NCBI GenBank assembly: GCA_052388455.1
Contig: JBQTIA010000014.1
Coordinates: 1-40,112 of the forward strand
DNA from: CAZSNH01 sp052388455
GTDB taxonomy: Bacteria; Pseudomonadota; Alphaproteobacteria; Rhizobiales; Hyphomicrobiaceae
DNA: 40,112 nt
Reading direction: 5' to 3'
Shown: positions 27,865 to 36,448 of the stretch, piece by piece
Layout of the letters: every line of letters begins with the position of its first letter
How positions within the stretch are numbered: position 1 is the stretch's first letter
The notes under the pieces: generated by a model
The model's input: only the letters and a program-made list of their open reading frames with translations
What the model was told of the DNA's origin: nothing
Database searches by the model: none
Position numbers and translations under genes: made by a program

Positions 27865-28695
27865 TCAAGCCCCGTTCTTTTTCTTCATTTCCAGGATGCC
27901 GCGGTTGAGCTCAGCCCCGAGCAGGATGATGATCGCCGTCGCCTGGAAGAAGATCATCGCCACCATCAGCTGCGACAGCCCGGCGTAGAAGCGCGAGTAG
28001 TCGGAGACGTCGAGGTAGTGCGAGTAGAATCCGGCCAGAGTCAGCCACAGACCGACCGACAGCGCCACTCCCGGCCACACCTCTCTGAGAGTCCGTTTGC
28101 CCGCCGCCAGCCAGATGTGAAACGCGAACAGCTGCGCGGCGATGACCACGCCGGCGAAGACGTAGCGGGTCCAGGCAGCGAGCCAGCTCGAATCCAGAAG
28201 GGTCTTGGCCCACGACGGCTCGAAGCGCGCCGCCATTCCCGGCCCGAACACGACGGCCCACGTCAGCACCAGCATCGACGCCGCACTGACGAACACGAAC
28301 AGCATGCTGAGACCCAGGCAGACCGGATAGGGTCGGTTCTCGAGGACGCGATAGGCCCCGTTGAGTGCCGCGCGCATGGTTTCGATGGCGCTGGTCGCGA
28401 AAAACAGGGCGACGAAGCCGCTCAAGGTCATCAGGTTGATGCGGCTGCGGCCCATGATCGCCTCGACCTCGGGGACCAGCGCTTCCGCCACGCCCTGCGG
28501 CAGGATCTGAAAGAGCTGCGCCACCGCCTGCGCCGCCAGATGCCGGCCGCCGAACACGCCCGACAGGGCGCCGAGAAAGATGCAGAACGGAAACAGCGAA
28601 ATCACGAAGGAGAACGCCACGGCGCCGGCCATGGCGAACCCGGAGTGCTCATACAGCCGGTAGATGGATTCGAGCAGGGTCTTGTAGCGTTGCAT
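27865..28695 (-). CDS. YihY/BrkB-family inner-membrane protein
   Basis: The 276-residue protein has about six membrane segments and the family landmarks HSGFAMAGAVAFSFVISLFPFCIFLGAL at the N-terminus. The central LSGFVALFFATSAIETMRAALNGAYRV and the C-terminal FYAGLSQLMVAMIFFQATAIIILLGAELN are also diagnostic. Members were once called ribonuclease BN or virulence factor BrkB, but their function is unknown; a transport role is often proposed. It is a single gene converging on lysR. The 299 bases beyond its start (to 28994) hold no gene I can support. Confidence 0.9.
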   Translation of the reverse strand: MQRYKTLLESIYRLYEHSGFAMAGAVAFSFVISLFPFCIFLGALSGVFGGRHLAAQAVAQLFQILPQGVAEALVPEVEAIMGRSRINLMTLSGFVALFFATSAIETMRAALNGAYRVLENRPYPVCLGLSMLFVFVSAASMLVLTWAVVFGPGMAARFEPSWAKTLLDSSWLAAWTRYVFAGVVIAAQLFAFHIWLAAGKRTLREVWPGVALSVGLWLTLAGFYSHYLDVSDYSRFYAGLSQLMVAMIFFQATAIIILLGAELNRGILEMKKKNGA

Positions 28696-28994
28696 CGGGC
28701 TGTGGCGGGTCCGCTTTCCAGGCTCGACCTATCTCTAGACGCGCCCCGTCACCCGGTCCATGTCCGCGATGCCACGGTCGCCCGACGTACGATACGAAAC
28801 CGCTAGAGCCTGACGACGGACGCACCTCGCGCATTCGACCTTTGGAGAATAGTGGCGGCGGTGCCGTTGTTTCCGATGCCGGCAGGCGTCGACAGTCGGG
28901 GCTGATCAGGAAACTCCGGCCCGGGCAGGCATGAGGCAGGCATGGACGCGACGACGACAGGCCAGTAAACTCGTCTCTTCAGCTTGGAACGCCC

Positions 28995-30698
28995 ATGACA
29001 TCCAAAGTTCTCGAACAGATCCAGTCGCTGGAAAGCGAACGTCTTCGCTTGGAGCGGAGACTGGCCGACGACGAAACGTGGCTGGCCTTGCAGGCGCTGG
29101 AGGCCGGAAACGGCGCGGGCGAAGGCGCCAGCGCGGCCGCGCAGGCCGCCGAGGTGGTCCGCCTGAAGAAGGTGCTGGTGGCCAATCCCTACTATGCGGC
29201 ACGCCTCAAGATTGTCGAAGCGGTCACCATCCTCCGGCGGCTGGGCGGCACCGGCGCAGGCCCGACGCCGGAGCCCGGGCTGGCGCACGGTCTCGATCCG
29301 TCGCGCTCGACACTCGTGGCGAAGCAGCCGCTCGGCGTTCCCCTGCTCGGCGAGCTTTCTCAGTGCGTGCGGCCATTGCGCCCGGCGGAGATCGGCTTGA
29401 GTTCGGCGGCGACCTCGACCTCCGAAACCAAGGTCGTGGAGAGCGAACTGAGTGTGATCCGCGGGATCACGCCGGAGATCGCCGAGGCTCTGGCGAAGCA
29501 CGGAGTTACGCGCTGGTCTGAGGTTGCAGCGTGGACGGCCGCCGACGTGCGCCGCTTCGCCGACACGTTGAACGTCGGTCGCCGCATCAGCACCGAGAAC
29601 TGGATCGAGCAGGCGGCGCTGCTGGATCGCAAGCGCGACGAAAGCGAGAAGGCTCAGCCGAAACCGCGACCAGAACCGCGTGCCCTCGCCGTCGAGCCCG
29701 CCCCGACACCACCCGCTGACCCTGCTGCCCTTGCCGCATCTCCCGAGATCGCCGCCGCGGCCGTGAGGGACCCCAGCCCGATTGTTTCTAAGCCGACTGA
29801 ACCCGCCGTGACGCATCCGGCCGAGAGGGCCGCCGAGGCCATCGCGCCGCCGGCTCCGATGCCGTCTCCAAGAGACTGGCTGGCGCAGCGACGGCGCGAG
29901 CAGGCGCGGACCATCTCGACACCGCCCGCGAGCACGCCGCCACCATTGCCGCAGCAGGCGGACATCCAGCCCGAGTTGCGTACAGACATTCGACCAGAGC
30001 TACAGTCGCAACCACCACCCTTGCCGCAAGCGCAGGCTTCGCAGACCCCGCCCCCACTACCGCGCATGCAACCGCCGCCGCTGCCACCCTTGCAGCCCTT
30101 GGCGCCGCTCCGGCCCGCTTCCCTCGCCGCCGCTCGGTTGTCCGAGCCGACGGCGCAGGCCAGCGATGACAGCCGACAGCGGGCGGACTTCTCCGGCGGA
30201 GTCGATGCCGAACCGCCCCCGGCACGGGTCAACCGGCCTTTTCGCAGGCGTCAACCGGTGCCGGTCGATCCGCCCGCCGGTATGGAGCCCTCCACGGCCC
30301 GCACCGCGCCATCTCCGCCCGAACGCCTCTCCGCCGAAGCCGACGTGACGATCGTCAGCCGCGCGCCGGCTGGACCGGCCATCACGGGGTCTGGCGGAAC
30401 GGGCCCGCAGCCCTATTCGGCTCCTCCGTCGCACGCCGCGTCGACCCCGGCCCAGGCCGCATCGCTTCGGCGGCGGCTGCGCGGCGTCAACAATTCCGAG
30501 GGCGGCGCAGCCTCGGCCGCGGCGACCAATCCGGCCGGCCATCGCGGCGGCGTCGACGAGGCCAGCGTCAAGATCGTGCGGCCGGAGGAGGCGCGCGCGG
30601 GCGAATCGTCGGCGGCCGACGCGTCGAAATCGTCGGGCCCCTCCGTCGTCTCCCGCTTCCTGTCCGCCCTCAAGGGCCGCGGAACCGAGGAGCACTGA
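28995..30698 (+). CDS. Proline-rich protein with N-terminal coiled coil and helix-hairpin-helix-like domain
   Basis: The 567-residue protein opens with a charged helix (MTSKVLEQIQSLESERLRLERRLADDE, likely coiled coil, about 1-30). At about 150-205 it has a compact domain, LSVIRGITPEIAEALAKHGVTRWSEVAAWTAADVRRF followed by GRRISTENWIEQA. This looks like the helix-hairpin-helix-like module found at the ends of alphaproteobacterial NuoE and ribosomal L21 homologues, where WT, GR and W-x-x-QA are conserved. From about 210 on it is low-complexity Pro/Ala/Gln, including PPPLPQ-type runs, with basic patches. No signal peptide or membrane segment is seen. Function is unknown; the layout suggests a scaffold or nucleic-acid-associated protein. 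Confidence 0.75.
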   Translation: MTSKVLEQIQSLESERLRLERRLADDETWLALQALEAGNGAGEGASAAAQAAEVVRLKKVLVANPYYAARLKIVEAVTILRRLGGTGAGPTPEPGLAHGLDPSRSTLVAKQPLGVPLLGELSQCVRPLRPAEIGLSSAATSTSETKVVESELSVIRGITPEIAEALAKHGVTRWSEVAAWTAADVRRFADTLNVGRRISTENWIEQAALLDRKRDESEKAQPKPRPEPRALAVEPAPTPPADPAALAASPEIAAAAVRDPSPIVSKPTEPAVTHPAERAAEAIAPPAPMPSPRDWLAQRRREQARTISTPPASTPPPLPQQADIQPELRTDIRPELQSQPPPLPQAQASQTPPPLPRMQPPPLPPLQPLAPLRPASLAAARLSEPTAQASDDSRQRADFSGGVDAEPPPARVNRPFRRRQPVPVDPPAGMEPSTARTAPSPPERLSAEADVTIVSRAPAGPAITGSGGTGPQPYSAPPSHAASTPAQAASLRRRLRGVNNSEGGAASAAATNPAGHRGGVDEASVKIVRPEEARAGESSAADASKSSGPSVVSRFLSALKGRGTEEH

Positions 30699-30825
30699 CA
30701 CGCGCGACGTGCGCTCCTGTCGCGCGCGAAGTCCTTTGCCTTGCCGGTCCGGGCGACTAATTTGCGCGTAAAGTTCGAGATCGGCCGAATTCATGAACAT
30801 TGGCCCCGAGTGGGAGAACGCGCGC

Positions 30826-32505
30826 ATGTCGCTGGCACAGTTGAAGACATCCTCCGACCTCCTGTCGTCGGGCCCCGGCCGCCTGATCGACCGCTGCAAG
30901 GAGGTCGTCATCGCAGCCGACAAGGTGCTTGCCGCCGCCAAGGCCGGCGTCCGCGTCAAGATCAAGGAAGCGGGCGGCATGGACGCCGCGCAGCACGCGG
31001 CACACGGCCTCGCCTGGCTGGCGACGACGGTCGAGGGCCTGCGCCAGATGCAGCTCTGGGCCGAGCGACTGAACAGCGAGGGCAAGCTGACCGAGATGGA
31101 TCAGCTGCTGCTCGCCGCCGCCTTCGCCGAGTACGGCGCGCAGATCGCCGGCGGCATTCCGATGAACCAGGGCGAGATCATCCGGCCCGAGGCCATGGGC
31201 ATCTCCCGCGCCGACATCCGCAAATACGAGGACTCCGTTGCCGATGTCGTCGCGGCCGGCGGCACGGAGAGCGTGAAAGCACGCATCGCCGATCTGATCG
31301 AGCAGTCTCAGGGCGCGACCACCTTCGGCAGCTCGGGCCTCGAGGACATCTACGCTGAAATCCACGAGCAGATGCGCAAGTTCTCGGAAGCCGAGGTCGT
31401 GCCGCACGCGCACGAGTGGCATCTGAAGAACGAATACATCCCGCTCGAAATCGTTCAGAAGGTCTCCGAGATGGGCGTCTTCGGCCTGACCATGCCGGAG
31501 GAGTTCGGCGGCATGGGCCTCGGCAAGCTCGCCATGTGCGTCGTCTCGGAAGAGCTGTCGCGCGGCTATATCGGCGTCGGCTCGCTCGGCACCCGCGCCG
31601 AAATTGCCGGCGAATTGATTCTGCACAACGGCACCGCGGAGCAGAAGGCCAAGTATCTGCCGAAGATCGCGGCCGGCGAGATTCTGCCCACCGCCGTCTT
31701 CACCGAGCCGAACACCGGCTCCGACCTCGCGAGCCTCAAGACGCGCGCGGTCAAGGACGGCAACGTCTACAAGCTCACCGGCCAGAAGACCTGGATCACG
31801 CATCCTGTCCGCGCCGACCTGATGACCGTGCTGACACGCACCAACCCGAGCGAGGCCGGCTACAAGGGCCTCTCGATGTTCCTCGCCGAGAAGCCGCGCG
31901 GCTCCGACGAGACGCCGTTCCCCGCCAAGGGCATGACCGGCGGAGAGATCGAGGTGCTCGGCTATCGCGGCATGAAGGAGTACGACATCTCTTTCGATGA
32001 TTTCGAGGTGCCGGCCGAAAATCTTCTGGGCGGTGTCGAGGGCCAGGGCTTCAAGCAGCTCATGAACACCTTCGAAGGCGCGCGCATCCAGACGGCTGCC
32101 CGCGCCGTCGGCGTGGCGCAGTGCGCGATGGACCTCGGCTTGAAGTACGCGCTGGATCGCGTGCAGTTCGGCAAGCCGATCTACAAATTCCCGCGCGTCG
32201 CCAACAAAGTCGTCATGATGGCGGTCGAAACCATGGTGGCGCGCCAGCTCACCTATTTCTCGGCCCGCGAGAAGGATCAGGGCCGCCGCTGCGATCTTGA
32301 AGCCGGCATGGCGAAGCTGCTCGGCGCCCGAGTCGCCTGGGCCAACGCCGACAACGCCCTGCAAATCCATGGCGGCAACGGCTTTGCTCTCGAATACCCG
32401 ATCAGCCGCGTTCTCTGCGACGCGCGCATCCTCAACATCTTCGAAGGCGCAGCGGAGATTCAGGCGCAGGTGATTGCGAGAAGGTTGCTGGAGGGGGCGA
32501 ATTGA
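30826..32505 (+). CDS. mcd: Acyl-CoA dehydrogenase, probable (2S)-methylsuccinyl-CoA dehydrogenase
   Basis: The 559-residue flavoprotein has a standard acyl-CoA dehydrogenase core (about 175-555: TMPEEFGGMGLGKLAMCVVSEELSRGYIGVGSL; FTEPNTGSDLASLKTRA; QIHGGNGFALEYPISR). The catalytic base is in NIFEGAAEIQ (Glu540). An extra N-terminal helical domain of about 170 residues is a known feature of methylsuccinyl-CoA dehydrogenase of the ethylmalonyl-CoA pathway, which regenerates glyoxylate in serine-cycle methylotrophs. Size and N-terminus support this, but substrate-site residues were not checked. The ATG at 30826 follows GGGAG; an in-frame ATG at 30793 is the alternative. Confidence 0.8.
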   Translation: MSLAQLKTSSDLLSSGPGRLIDRCKEVVIAADKVLAAAKAGVRVKIKEAGGMDAAQHAAHGLAWLATTVEGLRQMQLWAERLNSEGKLTEMDQLLLAAAFAEYGAQIAGGIPMNQGEIIRPEAMGISRADIRKYEDSVADVVAAGGTESVKARIADLIEQSQGATTFGSSGLEDIYAEIHEQMRKFSEAEVVPHAHEWHLKNEYIPLEIVQKVSEMGVFGLTMPEEFGGMGLGKLAMCVVSEELSRGYIGVGSLGTRAEIAGELILHNGTAEQKAKYLPKIAAGEILPTAVFTEPNTGSDLASLKTRAVKDGNVYKLTGQKTWITHPVRADLMTVLTRTNPSEAGYKGLSMFLAEKPRGSDETPFPAKGMTGGEIEVLGYRGMKEYDISFDDFEVPAENLLGGVEGQGFKQLMNTFEGARIQTAARAVGVAQCAMDLGLKYALDRVQFGKPIYKFPRVANKVVMMAVETMVARQLTYFSAREKDQGRRCDLEAGMAKLLGARVAWANADNALQIHGGNGFALEYPISRVLCDARILNIFEGAAEIQAQVIARRLLEGAN

Positions 32506-32515
32506 GGGTGGTGCG

Positions 32516-32542
32516 GGTGTCAGACCCTCCGGGTCTGACACC
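32516..32542. repeat. Palindromic intergenic repeat, short form, copy 8
   Basis: GGTGTCAGACCC-TCC-GGGTCTGACACC has perfect 12-bp arms and lies 11 bases after the acyl-CoA dehydrogenase stop codon. It is identical in arms and loop to copy 4 behind mcl. Confidence 0.95.
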
Positions 32543-32549
32543 GTCGATG

Positions 32550-32608
32550 GCATGGCCGAGATCCAGGCGCGGGTGATCGCGTGAGCTGTTGAAGCGGAGG
32601 GAATTGGG
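32550..32608 (+). pseudogene. Remnant copy of the acyl-CoA dehydrogenase 3' end
   Basis: The stretch after repeat copy 8 reads GGCATGGCCGAGATCCAGGC, then GGGTGATCGCGTGA. This encodes MAEIQARVIA-stop and closely matches the true gene end at 32449-32485 (AEIQAQVIAR). A later GGAGGGAATT also resembles the sequence around the real stop codon. It is too short to function and looks like a duplicated or displaced gene end flanking the palindrome. Confidence 0.6.
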
Positions 32609-32787
32609 GGAGCGAAAGTCTGTTCATGACCCCAAGCAGACCTTTCGTGCCGGCTTGCTTTCGCTGCTCCACATCTATCCGCGTGCCGCGCGGCTGTGGG
32701 AGACCGCTACCACCTCGCATCCAATCGGTCGACCTTCCCATTACGCCCCGATATCGGATGCCCGGCGAGCGTGTCTTTCAATTCTGA

Positions 32788-33201
32788 CTACTCCCGACGA
32801 TCCTCGAACGGATTGACAAGCTGCACGCCGAAGAGCGCGAAGTCGGCGGTGTTGCGCGTCACCACCGTCAGTCCGTTGACCAGGGCCGTCGCCGCGATCA
32901 TGGCGTCCGCATGAATGTGTTCGGCCCGCCGGTGAACAAGCGTTCCCCAGACCCGGAACTCACGTTCGGTCATGTTGACGACCCGAAACGTCGCGGCGAT
33001 TGAATCGAGCCACAGCTCAAACTGCCGAGCTTTCTCCGCATCCGTGCGACGCATGCGCTCGATACCGATTTGAATTTCGCCGATTGATACCGCGGAAACG
33101 GAGAGCTGGCTGGCCGGTCGGGCTTCGATCCACGCCACAACCCCACCATGCGGACGCGGACGACGCAGCTCCGAGACGATGTTGGTATCGAGCAGGTACA
33201 T
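32788..33201 (-). CDS. VapC/FitB-family PIN-domain toxin (ribonuclease)
   Basis: The 137-residue product begins MYLLDTNIVSELRRPRPH and carries the four PIN acidic residues: Asp5 in LLDTN, Glu in SVSAVSIGEIQIGIE, Asp in HIHADAMIAATAL, and Asp in TRNTADFALFGV. Such proteins are Mg-dependent RNases that stop translation when free of antitoxin. The length and the ending GVQLVNPFE are typical of the FitB/VapC subgroup. The ATG at 33201 is 10 bases after the antitoxin stop codon; the longer frame to 33270 overlaps the antitoxin and is not used. Confidence 0.9.
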   Translation of the reverse strand: MYLLDTNIVSELRRPRPHGGVVAWIEARPASQLSVSAVSIGEIQIGIERMRRTDAEKARQFELWLDSIAATFRVVNMTEREFRVWGTLVHRRAEHIHADAMIAATALVNGLTVVTRNTADFALFGVQLVNPFEDRRE

Positions 33202-33211
33202 CCCGGCAATC

Positions 33212-33472
33212 TCAATCGAGATCGGGAATTTCACGCCACTTGTGCTTCCGGCGCTCGGGCACGAGGTCATCCGTCCGAGGCTCGGGAGCCAGCAGCAGCT
33301 CCTTCAGGCTCGGACGGGCGCGCTGCTCGAGATCGCGGTAGGTCGCGACCGAGACGACGACGGCCTCCTCCTTGCCGCGCCGCGTCACGATCTGGGGGCC
33401 GTCCTTGACAGCCTTGTCGATCAGCTCGCTGAAGCGCGCCTTTGCGTCCTGCAATTTCCAGGGCTCGTCCAA
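33212..33472 (-). CDS. Phd/YefM-family antitoxin
   Basis: The 86-residue protein starts MDEPWKLQDAKARFSELIDKAVKDGPQIVTRRGKEEAVVVS-like, the classic Phd/YefM DNA-binding fold. A C-terminal acidic/basic tail (about 50-86) would wrap the toxin. The start is TTG at 33472 with GAGGA nine bases upstream, and a stop lies in frame just before it. It precedes the toxin gene and probably represses both by binding the palindrome at 33487-33514. Confidence 0.88.
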   Translation of the reverse strand: MDEPWKLQDAKARFSELIDKAVKDGPQIVTRRGKEEAVVVSVATYRDLEQRARPSLKELLLAPEPRTDDLVPERRKHKWREIPDLD

Positions 33473-33486
33473 ATCGTGTCATCCTC

Positions 33487-33514
33487 ATCTGACTAGTCAT
33501 CAAACTAGTCAGAT
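33487..33514. promoter_or_regulatory. Operator palindrome and promoter of the toxin-antitoxin pair
   Basis: ATCTGACTAGT (33487-33497) and ACTAGTCAGAT (33504-33514) are perfect 11-bp arms around a 6-base centre, 15 bases upstream of the antitoxin start. On the minus strand TTGAAT, 17 bases, then TAGTTT gives a possible promoter whose -10 box lies inside the palindrome, a typical autorepression layout. Confidence 0.65.
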
Positions 33515-33732
33515 AGTGGCAGCAATTCAACCGTCCTCTTGCGGCGGCGCTGTTATTGACCGGACTTCGAAGGCAACCGCCGCCCGCCTTGCATTTGCAT
33601 TGACGGGACGCCCGGCTTGACCCGGTCGGCGGGCGAGGCAATGTGCCGGCTGAAAGATCGGGGACAGCATGGCCGCCGGCTGCTGGCCCTAACGGCCGCC
33701 GCCTAAATCCTCCCCCAAGCTGAAGGACCTGA

Positions 33733-35334
33733 ATGGCCCTCCTCGACATGTTTCGCCTCGCCAGGGCCGGCGCCGTGCTCGCCGGTCATGGCGTCCGCTT
33801 CGTGCCGCCGGGCCAGAAGGTGCCGTTGCCCCTCACCCTGGCCCGCGCGGCCACGTTCCCGTTCCGGGCTCTCGCCTATCCCTTCACCGCCGGCCAGCCG
33901 CCGGAAACGCGCATCTCGCGCGCACTCGCCTCGCTCGGTCCGAGCTACATCAAGCTCGGGCAATTCCTGGCGACGCGCGCCGACATCATCGGACCGGAGC
34001 TGGCAGGAGACCTCGGCCACCTGCAGGACCGCATGCCGGCCTTCTCAGAGGCGGAAGCCCGACGCGCCGTCGAGGAGGAACTCGGCGGCAAGATCGGTGA
34101 CTACTTCGCCGAGTTCGGACCGCCGATCGCCGCCGCCTCGATCGCGCAGGTGCACAAGGCCGTGGTCGTCGACGACGGGGTCAGGCGCACGGTGGCTGTC
34201 AAGGTGCTGCGCCCCGGCATCGAGCGGCGGTTCAAGCGCGATCTCGACAGTTTCACGTTCGCCGCCCGCCAGATCGAGCGCTTTCATGCCCCCGCGCGCC
34301 GCTTGCGCCCCCTCGCCGTCGTCGACAACCTCGCGCGCACCACTCAGCTCGAGATGGATCTGCGGCTCGAAGCGGCGGCGATCTCGGAAATGGCCGACAA
34401 CATCCGCGGCGATACCGGCTTCCGCGTGCCGGAGGTCGACTGGAAGCGGACCCGCAAGCGTGTGCTGACCACGAGCTGGATCGACGGCATCCCGATCTCC
34501 AGCCGCGCCCTGCTCGCCGAGCGGGGGTTCGATCTGAAGCGTCTCGGCCAGACCGTGCTCGGCGCCTTTCTCACGCACGCCATGCGCGACGGCTTTTTCC
34601 ACGCCGACATGCACCAGGGCAACCTGCTGGTCGATGCGACCGGCACGGTGGTGGCGGTCGACTTCGGCATCATGGGACGGCTCGGCCAGCGCGAGCGCCG
34701 CTTCCTCGCCGAGATACTGCACGGGCTCATCACCCGCGATTACACGCGCGCGGCGGAGGTGCATTTCTGGGCCGGCTACGTGCCCCCGCATCATCCGGTG
34801 AGCGTTTTCGCGCAGGCGCTTCGGGCCATCGGCGAGCCGATCCAGGGCCGGCGCGCCGACGAGATGTCGATGGCCGATCTGCTCGGCCAGCTCTTCGCCT
34901 ACACGGAAGTGTTCGACATGCAGACGCGGCCCGAGCTGATCCTGCTGCAGAAAAGCATGGTCATCGTCGAAGGCGTCGGGCGCAGCCTCGATCCCTCACT
35001 CAACCTCTGGACGACGGCGGAGCCGGTCGCCAAGGACTGGCTCGACCGCAACCTCGGTCCCGTCGGGCGATTGCGTGAGGCCGGCGAAGGCGCCGCCGAG
35101 ATCGCCCACGTCATGGGGCAGCTTCCAGCGCTTCTTTCACACGCCGAGCAGGCGGCGTCGGGACTGGCGGAGATGGCCCGCTCGGGCATCCGCCTCGACG
35201 AGGAAACGGTCCGCAGACTCGCACGAGAAGAGGCGCGCCACGGGAGATGGACGCGCCTCGCAGTTTGGGCAGGTGCAGTGGCCTTGGTGACGCTGGCGCT
35301 GATGGCCTCCGGGATCATGCCGTTCAAGAATTGA
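33733..35334 (+). CDS. ubiB: UbiB/ABC1/ADCK-family atypical kinase, ubiquinone biosynthesis
   Basis: UbiB is a membrane-anchored kinase-like ATPase needed for coenzyme Q synthesis. The 533-residue product has the family's KxGQ motif (YIKLGQFLATRADI, about 72-85), the Ala-rich loop AAASIAQVHKA in place of a glycine-rich loop, and the invariant Lys in VAVKVLRPG. It also has the catalytic segment HADMHQGNLLVD and the metal motif VDFGIMG. A single membrane segment (about 505-526) ends the chain. AAGGA precedes the ATG. The 218 bases between the toxin-antitoxin palindrome and this gene show no gene. It usually neighbours ubiE, which is not seen here. Confidence 0.92.
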   Translation: MALLDMFRLARAGAVLAGHGVRFVPPGQKVPLPLTLARAATFPFRALAYPFTAGQPPETRISRALASLGPSYIKLGQFLATRADIIGPELAGDLGHLQDRMPAFSEAEARRAVEEELGGKIGDYFAEFGPPIAAASIAQVHKAVVVDDGVRRTVAVKVLRPGIERRFKRDLDSFTFAARQIERFHAPARRLRPLAVVDNLARTTQLEMDLRLEAAAISEMADNIRGDTGFRVPEVDWKRTRKRVLTTSWIDGIPISSRALLAERGFDLKRLGQTVLGAFLTHAMRDGFFHADMHQGNLLVDATGTVVAVDFGIMGRLGQRERRFLAEILHGLITRDYTRAAEVHFWAGYVPPHHPVSVFAQALRAIGEPIQGRRADEMSMADLLGQLFAYTEVFDMQTRPELILLQKSMVIVEGVGRSLDPSLNLWTTAEPVAKDWLDRNLGPVGRLREAGEGAAEIAHVMGQLPALLSHAEQAASGLAEMARSGIRLDEETVRRLAREEARHGRWTRLAVWAGAVALVTLALMASGIMPFKN

Positions 35335-35365
35335 AGGGACGGGGTCGATCGGGTGGCGGCAGCGC

Positions 35366-36136
35366 TCAGTCGTCGTTGTCATCCTTTCCCTTGCGGTCGC
35401 AATCGACCGTGATGTTGACGAACGGGGCCTTGATCCGGCACTTGCCTTCGCCGGTCTTTTTCATGCTGAACACGTCACCGACTTCGATGCCGTCGTCGAG
35501 ATTGACGTTGGTGCTGGTCGATGTGTCGTCGTCCGCGGCCTCGTCTTCGGTCACCTCGACCGGCGCAGGCTTGGCCTTCTTCGGCTCGGCGGCGACCGCC
35601 GGAGTGTCGGCCTCGAGGGCTTCCGCCTCGACGCGCGCACTCTTGACAGGTGCCGGCGCGACGGACGCGGCCTTCGGCTTTTCGATGGGTGCCGGCCGGG
35701 CGGCTTCCTCGGCGTCGCAGCGCTCGAGATCGGCCGGCGCCGGCTTCCAGATCATGGTCTTCGACAGGAAGCGGATGCCAGCGAAGCCGGTGACGCGCAG
35801 ATTGCCGTTGCTCATCGGCTCAAGCTCGACGTCGTAACGCTTCTTCTTGTCGGGATTGTAGATCCAGCCGCCATCCCAGGCGCCGCCGCTGTCCTGAACT
35901 TCGCCAATGATCTGCTTTCCGCAGCCGTAGGCGTCGCTGCCGGCCTTCACCCAGACCACGTATCCGCACAGGCCCGAGCCGCAGTTCTTGATTTCGATGG
36001 CGCCGCGGCCGCTGTCCGTCAGCCACACGCCTCGGGGATCGGATGCCGCACTGGCCGAAGTGGCGGAGATCAGCCCGATTGCCGCCGCCGCAATGCCGGA
36101 TGCCGAAAGAATACGTCTGCTGGTCTGGAGCCCCAT
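35366..36136 (-). CDS. DUF2147 exported protein with acidic/Pro-Ala C-terminal extension
   Basis: The 256-residue product from the ATG at 36136 (GAGGAGG just upstream) has a signal peptide, ISATSASA-ASD, with cleavage near residue 31. The DUF2147 domain (about 32-128) reads GVWLTDSGRGAIEIKNCGSGLCGYVVWVK and YNPDKKKRYDVELEPMSNGNLRVTGFAG. Two closely spaced Cys plus one more could form disulfides in the periplasm. An extension of about 125 residues follows, rich in Pro, Ala and Glu, ending in an acidic stretch and a Lys/Asp-rich tail. The family's function is unknown; the extension is unusual for it. Confidence 0.8.
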   Translation of the reverse strand: MGLQTSRRILSASGIAAAAIGLISATSASAASDPRGVWLTDSGRGAIEIKNCGSGLCGYVVWVKAGSDAYGCGKQIIGEVQDSGGAWDGGWIYNPDKKKRYDVELEPMSNGNLRVTGFAGIRFLSKTMIWKPAPADLERCDAEEAARPAPIEKPKAASVAPAPVKSARVEAEALEADTPAVAAEPKKAKPAPVEVTEDEAADDDTSTSTNVNLDDGIEVGDVFSMKKTGEGKCRIKAPFVNITVDCDRKGKDDNDD

Positions 36137-36357
36137 GGCTGCCTCCTCTGAAAAGACTTCTCTGGCGGCGGAACCGAACCGGAACAGGTCCGGGCCTTCC
36201 GACTGCAAGTGGCGTCAATATCGCCGAGGCCGTCCATCGGGGCTGTTCCGCACGAGACAGGGGGCGGAAAAATCTAGGGGCGGAAATTGCGCGCGGACCG
36301 CAGCGGCCGCTCGACAATACAATGGGCCGGCCCTGGTGTCCCAGGAATCCGGCCCAG

Positions 36358-36435
36358 CTAGTGTGATGATTTCGAAGTCCGCCTCATACTTTGCGGCTGG
36401 CTGGGGTGTGGACTTCGAAATCTGAATCACACTAG
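36358..36435. repeat. Long inverted repeat A, CTAGTGTGAT...ATCACACTAG
   Basis: The left arm, CTAGTGTGAT then GATTTCGAAGTCC (36358-36380), pairs with the right arm 36410-36435, which reads GGACTTCGAAATC, a 3-base insertion, then ATCACACTAG. The centre is about 29 bases. The 78-base unit is bounded by CTAG at both ends. Confidence 0.9.
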
Positions 36436-36448
36436 AATCATTGACTTG

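Noticed and set aside
30757..32553. 598-codon minus-strand frame opposite the acyl-CoA dehydrogenase
   Set aside because: Antisense shadow; the opposite strand encodes a clear full-length enzyme.
32613..32647. Imperfect hairpin CGAAAGTCTG / CAGACCTTTCG as a terminator
   Set aside because: It has a bulge, a 14-base loop and no T-run, so I cannot support terminator function.
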